Counted from the stretch's first letter, positions 1 through 8,678 are shown. The stretch: 64,000 bases of DNA from Motiliproteus coralliicola (GCF_003345655.1 NZ_QQOH01000001.1:1054001-1118000), one strand, 5' to 3'. Program-made: numbers and translations. The notes: generated from the letters alone by a model not told the origin.

Positions 1-355
1 TCTCGTCGGCGTGATAGCAAAAGTAGACCGCCAACGAATTGAATCCGAAGCCGAGACAGCGCGGCTGACACAACAATCGGATATGGCTGGCCCTTGGCAT
101 GCCCTTCTCGGCCAGGAGTTGCTGGCATTGCTGCTTGAGCCCCCGATCACTACCGTCACCGTGGTCACGTTCGTAGAAGCTGAATAAGCCGGGACGGTTG
201 AAATTGAGTAGCCCGAGACGATCGAGCTGGTCCAGTTCGTCCAGATCGATCAGCCAGCTGCTGATCCGGTAGTCAAACCGATGTGAGCGCGGTCGTAGCC
301 GCTGATGCATCACTTCGGCGCGGTAGAGAGCGCTGTTTAGACTGGGCGCGTCCAT
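1..355 (-). CDS. DUF1365 family protein (partial, C-terminus outside window)
   Basis: An open frame on the minus strand runs from ATG at 355 to the window edge, giving about 118 residues without a stop. The N-terminus contains YRAEVMHQRL, then HRFDYRISSWLIDLDEL, and near the edge a SLAVYFCYH stretch; this is the pattern of DUF1365 proteins. The start overlaps the stop of the upstream flavoprotein gene by one base (TGATG), so the two are almost certainly translationally coupled. Family members usually sit next to a COG2907 flavoprotein and a cyclopropane-fatty-acid-synthase-like gene and are linked to ChrR-controlled stress regulons. The biochemical role is not established; a link to membrane fatty-acid modification is inferred from neighbours only. 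Confidence 0.85.
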   Translation of the reverse strand, partial: MDAPSLNSALYRAEVMHQRLRPRSHRFDYRISSWLIDLDELDQLDRLGLLNFNRPGLFSFYERDHGDGSDRGLKQQCQQLLAEKGMPRASHIRLLCQPRCLGFGFNSLAVYFCYHADE

Positions 356-1761
356 CAGGCGGCCTCCCCTCCGGCCTGTTTCGCGGCAGCAGCTCTTTCC
401 ACCTCAAACCAGTTCTCCGGCAGTGGAATCCGATCGTACATACCGTCGACCTGCCAAGGACGACGCCGACTTCCCAGCGCTTCGGCTACCGCCAAGCCGG
501 CCTGCAACCCGTCCTCATGGAAACCGTAGCCGCACCAGGCACCGCAATACCAAGTATTGTTATGCCCCTGCAGATGCCAGAGTTCGCGCTGGGCTTGTAG
601 TGCGGCCGCATCGAAGGTCGGATGATCATACAGAAAAGCGGCATGAACCCGTTCCGGATCGGGCTCCGTCAAAGGATTGAGGGTGACGAACAGCGGCCGC
701 TCCTGTGGCAATCCCTGCAGGCGGTTCATCCAATAGCTGACACTGAGCGCCGTGTCGGTTTCGGATTGACGCTGGCAAAGGTAGTTCCAACTTGCCCAGG
801 CCCGTTGCCGCAACGGCATCAAGCTCACGTCGCTGTGCAGCAATGCCCGGTTGCGTTCGAACTTGAAGGCCTGCAGTAACGACTGTTCTTGTTGATCAGC
901 ATCGCTGAGTAACTTCAACGACTGGTCCGCATGGCAGGCCAGCACCAACTGATCAAATTGCCAGTATTGCCCCTGCCAATCGGTCAGCAGGACCTGATCA
1001 CCGCTGCGCTGGATACTCCGCACCCCGCGATTGACCACCGCCCGCTCACCCAGTTGATCCACCAGCCGCCCGACGTATTCCCGACTTCCTCCCTCGACCG
1101 TCATCCACTGGGGACGATCTCGCAGTTGAAGCAGGCCATGGTTGGCGCAGAAGCGAAGAAAGGTTTTGGCCGGGTACTCCAGCATCTGACTGGCCGGTGT
1201 CGACCAGATCGCTGCGCCCATCGGCAGCAGATGGTCATCACGAAAACGACGACCGTACCCATAACGTTCGATCAGCTGTCCTAAAGAGGTCTGATCGTCA
1301 AGTTCGTTGAGTAGCTGCGGCGCCTGACGGTAGAACCTCAGAATATCGCTCAGCATCTGCCAGAAGCCGGGACGGAACAGGTTCGAAGCTTGAGCCAACA
1401 GGCCGGCCAGATCGCTTCCGGCATACTCCATCTGCCCCTGATTGATGGAGACAGAGAATGACATATCGGTCGCCCGTACCGGCACCTTCAAGTGCTCGAA
1501 CAATGACACCAGGTTGGGGTAGGACAGGGGATTGAACACGATAAAGCCGGTGTCTACCGCTACGGGGGGCTGATCGTCGATAGCATCCAGCAACACCGTA
1601 TTCGAGTGACCGCCGAACCGATCGTCCTTTTCAAACAGTGTCACGTCATGCTGCTGGGCCAGCAGCCAGGCACAGCTCAAACCGGCGATACCGGATCCCA
1701 CCACGGCGATACGTTGCGGTTCGGTTGAGGGCGAGGTTGCGGCAAAGCGGGTTGGGGACAT
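355..1761 (-). CDS. NAD(P)/FAD-dependent amine-oxidase-like flavoprotein (COG2907)
   Basis: A 468-residue flavoprotein. The N-terminus carries the Rossmann FAD-binding signature VVGSGIAGLSCAWLL followed by an acidic residue ending the second strand (TLFEKDDRFGGH), as in the amine-oxidase/phytoene-desaturase superfamily. I prefer the ATG at 1761 because GAGGA lies just upstream; the in-frame ATG at 1776 has no such site. It is the first gene of a unit with the DUF1365 gene and is divergent from the ECF sigma/ChrR pair. A TGATCC-N18-TAACC element at 1810-1838 on this strand is a likely promoter for that sigma factor. Family members accompany fatty-acid cyclopropanation-type enzymes; the substrate here is unknown. 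Confidence 0.88.
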   Translation of the reverse strand: MSPTRFAATSPSTEPQRIAVVGSGIAGLSCAWLLAQQHDVTLFEKDDRFGGHSNTVLLDAIDDQPPVAVDTGFIVFNPLSYPNLVSLFEHLKVPVRATDMSFSVSINQGQMEYAGSDLAGLLAQASNLFRPGFWQMLSDILRFYRQAPQLLNELDDQTSLGQLIERYGYGRRFRDDHLLPMGAAIWSTPASQMLEYPAKTFLRFCANHGLLQLRDRPQWMTVEGGSREYVGRLVDQLGERAVVNRGVRSIQRSGDQVLLTDWQGQYWQFDQLVLACHADQSLKLLSDADQQEQSLLQAFKFERNRALLHSDVSLMPLRQRAWASWNYLCQRQSETDTALSVSYWMNRLQGLPQERPLFVTLNPLTEPDPERVHAAFLYDHPTFDAAALQAQRELWHLQGHNNTWYCGAWCGYGFHEDGLQAGLAVAEALGSRRRPWQVDGMYDRIPLPENWFEVERAAAAKQAGGEAA

Positions 1762-1809
1762 CGACGGTTTCCTCATATTAGCGGGCTCGAACTGAGCCTA
1801 GTTTGAAAG

Positions 1810-1838
1810 GGTTACGTTCGACATAAAAAAACGGATCA
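1810..1838 (-). promoter_or_regulatory. Probable ECF (ChrR-type) sigma promoter for the flavoprotein-DUF1365 unit
   Basis: On the minus strand TGATCC (1838-1833) is followed after exactly 18 bases by TAACC (1814-1810). It matches in spacing and -35 box the element in front of the sigma gene itself at 1930-1958. As I recall, the ChrR-associated sigma factor of Rhodobacter uses a TGATCC -35 box with a TAAGA-like -10 box. Transcription would begin about 40 bases upstream of the ATG at 1761. Confidence 0.6.
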
Positions 1839-1929
1839 CTGCAGAAAACCTAAATAGCCAACAAAATTGACAAATTGCCGCCCATAACCGCGTCTATAGT
1901 GATTTTTGAGGTCTTAGTTACCTGGGAGG

Positions 1930-1958
1930 TGATCCAAACCCCTGGGTGGTTCGTATTA
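1930..1958 (+). promoter_or_regulatory. Probable autoregulatory ECF sigma promoter
   Basis: TGATCC at 1930-1935, an 18-base spacer, then TATTA at 1954-1958. The same box and spacing occur on the other strand at 1838-1810, facing the divergent flavoprotein gene. If this is the promoter, transcription starts near 1965, so the GTG at 1946 cannot be the translation start and the ATG at 1988 becomes the natural one. Confidence 0.6.
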
Positions 1959-1987
1959 CCGGTATGAATGAGATCAGCAGCAAGCTA

Positions 1988-2551
1988 ATGGATGGAATCG
2001 AGACACAGCAGGACTGGTCCAAGGTGTTGGATCGAATCGCCGCCGAGCGTGACCGGCAGCAGTTTTCCGCTTTGTATGACCACTTTGCGCCGCTACTCAA
2101 GAGTTATCTGATCAGCCGGGGCGCTGGAGCGGCAATTGCGGAAGAGCTTCTGCAGGAAACACTGCTGCAGGTTTGGCACCGCGCCCATCAATTCAATGCC
2201 CAGCGGGGCAACGCGGCTACCTGGATCTATCGTGTGGCCCGGAACAAGTACTATGACTATCTTCGGCATCAGCGGTTGGCCGACCGCCCTCCTCCTGAGC
2301 CCGAGCTTTCGGAGCCGGATAGCGCGCCAAAGGCCGAACGAGAACTGGAGTCAGAACTGGATGGACAGCTACTTAACAACACCCTGCAGCAACTGCCTTC
2401 ACGACAAGCCCAGGTGCTTTACATGAGTTATTACCAAGGCAAGAGCCACGCAGAGATCGCCCAATCGATGGAGATCCCATTGGGCAGTGTTAAATCGACC
2501 CTACGCTTGGCCTTCGAAAAGTTACGCAGCTGCTTGGGAGGTGCCCGATGA
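1988..2551 (+). CDS. ECF RNA polymerase sigma factor, ChrR-associated (RpoE/ECF11-like)
   Basis: A 187-residue ECF sigma factor. Region 2 is visible in ALYDHFAPLLKSYLI, EELLQETLLQVWHRA and WIYRVARNKYYDYLR; region 4 in LPSRQAQVLYMSYYQG and EIAQSMEIPLGSVKSTLRLA. A charged linker rich in Pro and Glu joins them. The ATG at 1988 is chosen because the apparent promoter ends at 1958 and because family members begin shortly before the DW..(V/L)L.RIA segment; GTG 1946 and ATG 1964 are possible. It overlaps the anti-sigma gene by 4 bases (ATGA), giving coupled translation. In Rhodobacter the orthologous pair responds to singlet oxygen; that role here is an inference. Confidence 0.92.
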   Translation: MDGIETQQDWSKVLDRIAAERDRQQFSALYDHFAPLLKSYLISRGAGAAIAEELLQETLLQVWHRAHQFNAQRGNAATWIYRVARNKYYDYLRHQRLADRPPPEPELSEPDSAPKAERELESELDGQLLNNTLQQLPSRQAQVLYMSYYQGKSHAEIAQSMEIPLGSVKSTLRLAFEKLRSCLGGAR

Positions 2552-3213
2552 AGATGCAATACCATCCGGATGACGCCACCCTGCTCGGTTTTGCCAATGC
2601 CACTCTGGAACGAAACTTCGCCGTCCTGGTCGCCTGTCACCTGCGCCACTGCCCTCGCTGTCGTCAACGCCTGCGTCAGGCCGAACAATTAGGGGCCGAG
2701 CTGATGCAACGGCTGCAACCGGCTGAAGTCAGCGCCGACTGCAAACAAGCGCTGTTTGATCGACTGGACGAGTCCACCAAACTGGATCCAGCGGAGCGCT
2801 CTGCTACTGTCACAGCACAGCAGCACGAACCGTTGATACCGGCGCTGTTACAACATTGGCCTGAGCAAGATTTCGATACGGTGCCATGGAAGCGGATCGC
2901 GCCGGGGATCCAGCAACATAAAATCGACCTGGGAAGTTCCAATCTGAGTCTGTTGCGGATCGCCCCGGGAACCTGCATGCCATCCCATGGCCACGAAGGC
3001 AGCGAACTGACGATGATCCTGCGCGGCTCCTACAGCGATGAGATCGGCCGTTTTCAACCAGGCGACGTTGCCGACCTGGATGATGAGATTGAGCATCAAC
3101 CGATCGCCGATCGCGACGAACCCTGCATCTGTCTGGTCGCGACCGATGCCCCGTTGCGGTTCAACAGCTGGGTACCTCGTTTGATGCAGGGCTTGGTCTT
3201 CAGTTTCGACTAA
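2548..3213 (+). CDS. chrR: ChrR family anti-sigma factor with cupin domain
   Basis: A 221-residue zinc-dependent anti-sigma factor. The N-terminal anti-sigma domain has His6, His31, Cys35 and Cys38 (CHLRHCPRC), the same positions as the zinc ligands of Rhodobacter ChrR. The C-terminal cupin domain shows His147, His149, Glu153 (HGHEGSE) and His183, with the spacing of the second zinc site of ChrR (His141/143, Glu147, His177 there). All ligands needed for sigma binding and singlet-oxygen-triggered release therefore appear intact. It lies 3' of and overlapping its cognate sigma gene, and is presumably transcribed from the same autoregulated promoter. Confidence 0.93.
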   Translation: MKMQYHPDDATLLGFANATLERNFAVLVACHLRHCPRCRQRLRQAEQLGAELMQRLQPAEVSADCKQALFDRLDESTKLDPAERSATVTAQQHEPLIPALLQHWPEQDFDTVPWKRIAPGIQQHKIDLGSSNLSLLRIAPGTCMPSHGHEGSELTMILRGSYSDEIGRFQPGDVADLDDEIEHQPIADRDEPCICLVATDAPLRFNSWVPRLMQGLVFSFD

Positions 3214-3428
3214 GTAGCCAAAACAAACGGCCAGCCTGACAGCCACAACGCCCGATTACCTGTTTATCCGTTATCGCCGCACTAACCTGTAGGGCTGATC
3301 AATCCAAGCATCGAAGATAACGGTATAAATTATACTAGCTATGCTGATATCCGCCGCGAACGGATACTAGGGACTATCCTTATGCGGCTGAAGAAAAACC
3401 TCAAACCAACCGCAAAACTATTAATAAT

Positions 3429-4319
3429 TCAATCATCTAGCTGGGAGTCTTCAACTCCTCCACAAAGATGTTCCAGCAGCGCTCTGCCGGCACGGGAAAG
3501 GTAACGCTTGCGGTGCCAGCCGATACCAAGATTGAGGTAGACCGGCTCGTCAAACGACAGTGCAACCAAACCCGGTTCATGTTCCAGCACATCTCGTAAA
3601 CAGATACTGATCCCGCTCCCCTGCCTTACCAACGACAACATCAAGCGCAGCAGGTTGGTTTCCAGCCCGATTCTGAGCGGTTGTCCCTGATCACGGGCGG
3701 TCTGCTCCAGCAGCTCACGCAGATAATACCCCGGCTCGTAGACTACCAGATCCCGTTGAACAAACTGCTCGAAAGTGATCGATGGATAGCGTGCCAGAGG
3801 ATCGTCTTCGGCAACGCAGACCACCACCTCCTGACAGGCAAATGGCCGGGCTTCCAACGTCGGAGAGACCTTATCCAGATGCAACACACCCAGCTCCGCC
3901 TCACCGGCTTCAATCATCTCAGCCGCCCGTTGGGTACCCTCACTACTGACCCGAACCCTGACCCTCGGGAAGTCGCGTCGAAACGAGGCCAGCTGTTCGG
4001 GTAGTAGATAGGAGCCCAGCATCGCCGAAGTCAGTAGCCTAACTTCACCGCCTACCACCCCGCTAAGCTCCGACATCGCCATGCCGGCTTGGTGAAACTG
4101 GTCCAGAATCCGATCGGCATGGCCCAGTAGTACCCTGCCCTCCGCCGTCAGCTCGATCTGTTTCTCGCTGCGATCGAACAGCATCAAGCCAAACTCCTGC
4201 TCGAGCTTCTTGATCGCGATGCTGACGGCCGGCTGGGCCATATGCAGCGATTTCGATGCCTTGGTGAAACCGCCGCAGCGGGCCACGGTCTGGAAGATCT
4301 GTAACTGACGTTTGTCCAT
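3429..4319 (-). CDS. LysR-family regulator of glutarate/glutaryl-CoA catabolism (GcdR-like)
   Basis: A 296-residue LysR regulator. The winged helix-turn-helix is at residues 1-60 (GGFTKASKSLHMAQPAVSIAI), followed by the linker helix and a LysR substrate-binding domain. It is divergent from the glutaryl-CoA dehydrogenase gene with a 116-base AT-rich gap holding T-N11-A type sites, the usual arrangement of a LysR activator and its target. In Pseudomonas the regulator in this position (GcdR) responds to glutarate; ligand identity here is inferred from position. The start at 4319 fits the conserved MDxRQLxIF N-terminus. Confidence 0.88.
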   Translation of the reverse strand: MDKRQLQIFQTVARCGGFTKASKSLHMAQPAVSIAIKKLEQEFGLMLFDRSEKQIELTAEGRVLLGHADRILDQFHQAGMAMSELSGVVGGEVRLLTSAMLGSYLLPEQLASFRRDFPRVRVRVSSEGTQRAAEMIEAGEAELGVLHLDKVSPTLEARPFACQEVVVCVAEDDPLARYPSITFEQFVQRDLVVYEPGYYLRELLEQTARDQGQPLRIGLETNLLRLMLSLVRQGSGISICLRDVLEHEPGLVALSFDEPVYLNLGIGWHRKRYLSRAGRALLEHLCGGVEDSQLDD

Positions 4320-4435
4320 GGCGCAAATCCATAATCAACAAATATTCACTGGATATAAAACATATATTATTTTTATCGAAAAACAAGTGATACCTTTTGT
4401 TACATCAATCAAACATCCCAACACAGGAAGCCAAC

Positions 4436-5623
4436 ATGTCCTCACAACCGAGCTGGGCCAAATTCAACTGGGAAGACCCGTTTCTGTTCGAAGATCAACT
4501 GACCGAAGAAGAGCGGATGATCCGTGATGCCGCACGTGCTTACTGTCAGGAGCAACTGCAGCCGCGTGTTCGTGAAGCGTTCCAGAACGAGCACACCGAT
4601 CCGGCCATCTTCCGTGAGATGGGTGAAATGGGTCTGCTGGGTCCGCAACTGGAAGGCTATGGCTGCCCCGGCATCAACTACGTCGGCTACGGCCTGATCG
4701 CCCGCGAAGTTGAGCGTGTCGACTCCGGCTACCGCTCGATGATGAGCGTTCAGTCCAGCCTGGTAATGTTCCCGATCTACGCTTACGGCTCCGAAGAGCA
4801 GAAGCAGAAGTACCTGCCGAAGCTGGCTACCGGTGAGTGGATCGGTTGCTTTGGTCTGACCGAGCCTGACCACGGCTCTGACCCCGGTTCCATGGTGACC
4901 CGTGCCCGTAGCGTTGACGGCGGTTACAAGCTCAGCGGTGCCAAGATGTGGATCACCAACTCCCCGATCGCCGATGTCTTCATCGTCTGGGGCAAGACCG
5001 ACGACGGTAAGATCCGCGGCTTTATCCTCGAGAAAGGCATGCCGGGTCTGAGCGCGCCGAAGATCGAAGGCAAGCTGGCACTGCGCAGCTCCATCACCGG
5101 TGAGATCGTGATGGACGAAGTGTTCGTTCCGGAAGAGAACCTGCTGCCCAACGTTGAAGGCCTGAAAGGTCCGTTCGGCTGCCTGAACAGCGCCCGTCTG
5201 GGTATCTCCTGGGGTGCACTGGGTGCTGCCGAAGCCTGCTGGCACTCCGCCCTGAACTACACCCTGGAGCGCAAGCAGTTCGGTCGTCCGCTGGCTCAGA
5301 ACCAGCTGATCCAGAAGAAGCTGGCAATCATGCAAACCGACATCAGCCTGGGTCTGCAGGGCAGTCTGCGCGCCGCCCGCCTGAAAGACGAAGGCAAACT
5401 GGCACCTGAACTGATCTCGATGATGAAGCGCAACAACTGTGTTAAAGCGTTGGAGATCGCCCGTGAAGCCCGTGACATGCACGGCGGCAACGGCATCTCC
5501 GATGAATTCCCGGTCATGCGTCACATGGTTAACCTGGAGGTGGTCAACACCTACGAAGGAACCCAGGATATCCATGCACTGATTCTGGGTCGTGCCCAGA
5601 CAGGTCTGCAGGCATTCTTCTAA
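4436..5623 (+). CDS. gcdH: Glutaryl-CoA dehydrogenase
   Basis: A 395-residue acyl-CoA dehydrogenase that oxidatively decarboxylates glutaryl-CoA to crotonyl-CoA, the last dedicated step of lysine/tryptophan/glutarate degradation, passing electrons to ETF. The N-terminus ([19 protein letters not shown]) and the [17 protein letters not shown] loop are diagnostic for the family. The catalytic glutamate lies in [12 protein letters not shown] near the C-terminus. ATG 4436 is preceded by AGGAAG; length equals the family norm. It is divergent from a LysR regulator and followed by a hairpin at 5639-5668 and then a class III CoA-transferase. Confidence 0.96.
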   Translation: MSSQPSWAKFNWEDPFLFEDQLTEEERMIRDAARAYCQEQLQPRVREAFQNEHTDPAIFREMGEMGLLGPQLEGYGCPGINYVGYGLIAREVERVDSGYRSMMSVQSSLVMFPIYAYGSEEQKQKYLPKLATGEWIGCFGLTEPDHGSDPGSMVTRARSVDGGYKLSGAKMWITNSPIADVFIVWGKTDDGKIRGFILEKGMPGLSAPKIEGKLALRSSITGEIVMDEVFVPEENLLPNVEGLKGPFGCLNSARLGISWGALGAAEACWHSALNYTLERKQFGRPLAQNQLIQKKLAIMQTDISLGLQGSLRAARLKDEGKLAPELISMMKRNNCVKALEIAREARDMHGGNGISDEFPVMRHMVNLEVVNTYEGTQDIHALILGRAQTGLQAFF

Positions 5624-5638
5624 GCGCCTGCTCTTACG

Positions 5639-5668
5639 CCGGATGCTGTCTCAGCATCCGGTTTTTTT
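5639..5668 (+). terminator. Hairpin terminator between gcdH and the CoA-transferase gene
   Basis: A perfect 10-bp stem (CCGGATGCTG / CAGCATCCGG) with a 3-base loop, followed by seven T residues, 15 bases after the gcdH stop. It has full intrinsic-terminator form although the next gene is co-directional 24 bases further on. Confidence 0.85.
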
Positions 5669-5691
5669 ATCCATTCTGTGTGAGGGTTACC

Positions 5692-6909
5692 ATGAACGCA
5701 CCACTTCAAGGCATTCGCGTACTGGACATGAGCCGGATTTTGGCTGGCCCTTGGGCAGGTCAGAGCCTGGCCGATCTGGGTGCCGAGGTGATCAAGATCG
5801 AACGCCCCGGATGTGGCGACGATACGCGCCACTGGGGCCCTCCCTATCTCAAGGATGCTGACGGCAACGACACCGCCGAAGCCGCCTACTACATGGCGGC
5901 CAACCGCGGTAAACGCTCGGTCACCGTCGACATCACCACGGAAGCCGGACAGAAGATCATCCGCGACCTTGCCGCACGTTCCGACGTGCTGCTGGAGAAC
6001 TACAAGGTCGGCGGACTGAAAAAGTACGGTCTGGACTACGACAGCCTCAAAGCGGTCAACCCGAAGCTGGTTTACTGCTCGATCACCGGTTTTGGCCAGG
6101 ACGGTCCTTACGCGCACCGTGCCGGCTACGACTTCATGATCCAGGGAATGGGCGGTCTGATGAGCATCACCGGCGAGCCCGACGAAAAGCCCGGCGGCGG
6201 TCCGGTCAAAGTCGGTGTCGCGGTTACCGATCTGTTCACCGGCCTGTACGCCACCATTGCGGTCCAGGGTGCCCTGCTTGAGCGTCAGCGCTCCGGACTG
6301 GGTCAGCATATCGATCTGGCACTGTTCGACGTTCAGGCGGCTGTGCTGGCCAACCAGGCCACCAACTACCTGGTCGGCGGCAAAGTGCCGCAACGACTCG
6401 GCAATGCACACCCGAATATCGTTCCCTACCAGGCATTTGCCACCAGGGATGGTCATATCATCCTGGCGGTCGGCAACGACTCCCAGTTCCGGGCCTTCTG
6501 CGAGCTGGCCGATCAGAACTGGGCCGATGATCCGCTGTACGCCACCAACCGTGCCCGGGTCGAGAATCGCGAACCGCTATGTGCGGCGATTGCCGAACTG
6601 ATCGCCACCCAAACCAGCCAGTACTGGCTCGATGGTCTGGAAGCGCGTAGCGTACCCTGCGGTCCGATCAACCGGATCGACCAACTGTTCGAAGATCCCC
6701 AGTTGCTAGCCCGCGGCATGAAACAGACCCTGCAGCACCCGGATAACGACAACTTGAACCTGGTCAACAATCCGATCCGCTTCTCCCGCACCCCGGTCAG
6801 CACCGACCAGGCGCCACCGAAGCTTGGGGATGCCACCGAGCAGACCCTGCAGGAGCTGGGTTACAGCGACGAGCAGATTGCCGCATTGCGGCAGCAGCAG
6901 TGCATCTAA
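5692..6909 (+). CDS. Class III (CaiB/BaiF) CoA-transferase, probable succinyl-CoA:glutarate CoA-transferase
   Basis: A 405-residue family III CoA-transferase. The N-terminus GIRVLDMSRILAGPWAGQ and the segment around YDFMIQGMGGLMSITG, which contains the catalytic aspartate of the family, are intact. The ATG at 5692 has AGGG upstream. Its place behind gcdH argues that it activates glutarate to glutaryl-CoA, as in the mammalian SUGCT and Pseudomonas glutarate pathways; the acyl specificity is inferred. A terminator-like hairpin separates it from gcdH, so its expression relative to gcdH may be lowered or independently driven. Confidence 0.88.
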   Translation: MNAPLQGIRVLDMSRILAGPWAGQSLADLGAEVIKIERPGCGDDTRHWGPPYLKDADGNDTAEAAYYMAANRGKRSVTVDITTEAGQKIIRDLAARSDVLLENYKVGGLKKYGLDYDSLKAVNPKLVYCSITGFGQDGPYAHRAGYDFMIQGMGGLMSITGEPDEKPGGGPVKVGVAVTDLFTGLYATIAVQGALLERQRSGLGQHIDLALFDVQAAVLANQATNYLVGGKVPQRLGNAHPNIVPYQAFATRDGHIILAVGNDSQFRAFCELADQNWADDPLYATNRARVENREPLCAAIAELIATQTSQYWLDGLEARSVPCGPINRIDQLFEDPQLLARGMKQTLQHPDNDNLNLVNNPIRFSRTPVSTDQAPPKLGDATEQTLQELGYSDEQIAALRQQQCI

Positions 6910-6929
6910 TCTGACAAGCCCAATAAAAA

Positions 6930-6953
6930 GGCCGGCGATTGCCGGCCTTTTTT
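6930..6953. terminator. Bidirectional terminator after the CoA-transferase gene
   Basis: GGCCGGC / GCCGGCC stem with a GATT loop, preceded by five A and followed by six T. It sits between the 3' ends of the plus-strand CoA-transferase gene and the minus-strand YtoQ gene and can serve both. Confidence 0.85.
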
Positions 6954-6983
6954 GTCTTCGCCCTATGACAGGGCCAAAATCTA

Positions 6984-7427
6984 TTACTTCTCTCGACAGA
7001 TATACTTCAGTACCTGGACGACCTGCTCCGGGGTTTGAGCCCAAGCCATCGCCGCCCCGTCGACCTCTTTCAGCGGGTGGATGATATCTTCGCTATGCAG
7101 CGTGATATAGGGCTTGCCCAGCGCCGCGCAGAAGCCGGCATCAAAGGCCGCATTCCACTGCTTGTACTTGTCACCGAAACGAACCACCGCCAGATCACAC
7201 TGCTCCAGCTGGGTCTTGGTACGGATCGCATTAACCTTGGCCGACTTGTGATCACGCCAGAAACCGTTCTGCTCTTCACCCAGCACATCGCCGGCGGCAT
7301 CGCTGGCACCATGATCGGTTACCGCCGAGCTGAATTCGATCGGCAGTCCAGCCGCACCGGCCGCTTTGATGATCTGCTCGCGCCAATCGGTGTGGATCTC
7401 ACCGGACAGGTATACCTTCCAGGACAT
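6984..7427 (-). CDS. YtoQ family protein
   Basis: A 147-residue cytoplasmic protein matching the YtoQ family: MSWKVYLSGEIHTDWREQI at the N-terminus, then GFWRDHKSAKVNAIRT and CDLAVVRFGDKYKQWNAAFD. It resembles the nucleoside 2-deoxyribosyltransferase-like fold in overall pattern (an N-terminal YLSG strand and a D-x-A-V-V strand followed by a W-x-AAFDAG segment), but its function is not established. The ATG has AGGAGA at good spacing. It is convergent with the CoA-transferase gene and stands alone. Confidence 0.85.
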   Translation of the reverse strand: MSWKVYLSGEIHTDWREQIIKAAGAAGLPIEFSSAVTDHGASDAAGDVLGEEQNGFWRDHKSAKVNAIRTKTQLEQCDLAVVRFGDKYKQWNAAFDAGFCAALGKPYITLHSEDIIHPLKEVDGAAMAWAQTPEQVVQVLKYICREK

Positions 7428-7457
7428 GATGCTCTCCTAAATTCTTATCAGTTATGG

Positions 7458-8231
7458 CTAGCGACCACCGGCCGCGTCAATAAAGTTGCCGGTTATATAG
7501 GAAGCCTGCTCCGACAGCAACCATAACACCGCTTCGGCGACCTCTTCGGGCCGACCTCCCCGCTGCATAGGCAGGCTAGGACCTAACCGATCGACCCGAC
7601 CCGGTTCGCCACCATCGGCATGGATATCGGTGTAGATGATGCCTGGACGCACCGCATTGACGCGGATACCTTCGGCCGCCACCTCTTTCGACAGCCCCAG
7701 AGTCATCGTATCGATCGCCCCCTTGGTTGCCGCGTAATCGATATACTCACCAGGGGCGCCCAGACGTGCGGCCACCGAAGAGAGGTTAACGATAGCGCCG
7801 CCCTCTCCTCCATAGCGAGTCGACATCCGCTTTACCGCTTGCTTGGCACACAAAAAGCTACCGACAACGTTGACTTGAAACAGTCGCTGTAGACGCGCCG
7901 CATCTAACTCATCCAACCGAGCTTGACGGTCCAGGATACCGGCGTTATTCACCAGTCCATACAACTTGCCAAACTGATCGGCTTGTTGAAACAGGGTTTC
8001 AACCTCGGCTTCGTTGGCCACATCGGCGCAGATTGCCTTAGCCTGCCCACCCCTATGGATAATCTGATCTACCAGCTGTAAGGCCTTGTCAGCTTGCTGG
8101 CGATAGTTGACTACGACTCGGTAGCCTCGATCGGCAATCAATCGAGCACAGGCCGCGCCGATACCCCGGGAAGCACCGGTAATGATGATGACCTGTTCAG
8201 AGATGGCTGCCTTGTTGAGTCGATCCGTCAT
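7458..8231 (-). CDS. SDR family NAD(P)-dependent oxidoreductase
   Basis: A 257-residue classical short-chain dehydrogenase/reductase. The coenzyme site is TGASRGIGAACARLI, the stabilising NNAG is present (GLVNNAGILDR), and the catalytic Ser (NLSSVAARLG) and Tyr-x3-Lys (YAATK) are intact. ATG 8231 is preferred because GGAGAG lies about 8 bases ahead; an in-frame ATG at 8249 is possible. The closest pattern is the FabG/YgfF-like SDR group with an N-terminal NYRQQADKA segment, which suggests NADP(H) preference. Substrate unknown. It follows a thioesterase gene by about 45 bases and may form a unit with it. Confidence 0.88.
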   Translation of the reverse strand: MTDRLNKAAISEQVIIITGASRGIGAACARLIADRGYRVVVNYRQQADKALQLVDQIIHRGGQAKAICADVANEAEVETLFQQADQFGKLYGLVNNAGILDRQARLDELDAARLQRLFQVNVVGSFLCAKQAVKRMSTRYGGEGGAIVNLSSVAARLGAPGEYIDYAATKGAIDTMTLGLSKEVAAEGIRVNAVRPGIIYTDIHADGGEPGRVDRLGPSLPMQRGGRPEEVAEAVLWLLSEQASYITGNFIDAAGGR

Positions 8232-8276
8232 GCGCTGCTCTCCATCCAAAAGGAAACGTTGAATCTAGCTAACACT

Positions 8277-8678
8277 CTAGCCCGCAGGTAGTGCGTAAGT
8301 CCCGACCGCATGGGCAACTGGCTCTTCTGAGCCATCCGAGAAGATACTCACTTCGCCCACCACCAGCGTGCGTCCCACCTTATGTAGCCGACACTCACCA
8401 ATAATATCTTTATCGGCCACCGGTTTACGCAGGAAGTTAATATTCAAGTTGGTGGTGACCGCCATCTCGACCTTACCCAACTCGCCCAGAATTGCGGTAT
8501 AGAGCGCCACGTCCACGACCATCATCATGGTTGGGCCTGATACGGTGCCGCCTGGTCGAAGGTGCTGGGCCGAGATCGGTTGGCGGATGACTGCGCGTTT
8601 ATCGCCTACAGATTCCACCTTAAAGTCAGCGTAGGGGAAGGCTTCAGCCAAGAAGCCGTTGATCTGGTCAACTTTCAT
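8277..8678 (-). CDS. PaaI-like hotdog-fold thioesterase
   Basis: A 133-residue single-hotdog protein of the PaaI/4HBT type. The central helix segment LRPGGTVSGPTMMMVVDVALYTAIL contains the D expected in the active-site region, and NLNINFLRKP is the typical following strand. It is predicted to hydrolyse an acyl-CoA, and lies just upstream of the SDR gene on the same strand. Substrate cannot be told from sequence. Confidence 0.82.
   Translation of the reverse strand: MKVDQINGFLAEAFPYADFKVESVGDKRAVIRQPISAQHLRPGGTVSGPTMMMVVDVALYTAILGELGKVEMAVTTNLNINFLRKPVADKDIIGECRLHKVGRTLVVGEVSIFSDGSEEPVAHAVGTYALPAG

Noticed and set aside
4442-5575. Long 377-residue frame antisense to gcdH
   Set aside because: It is the mirror of a strongly codon-biased gene; its product is His/Val/Leu-rich without any known domain and the sense gene is certain.
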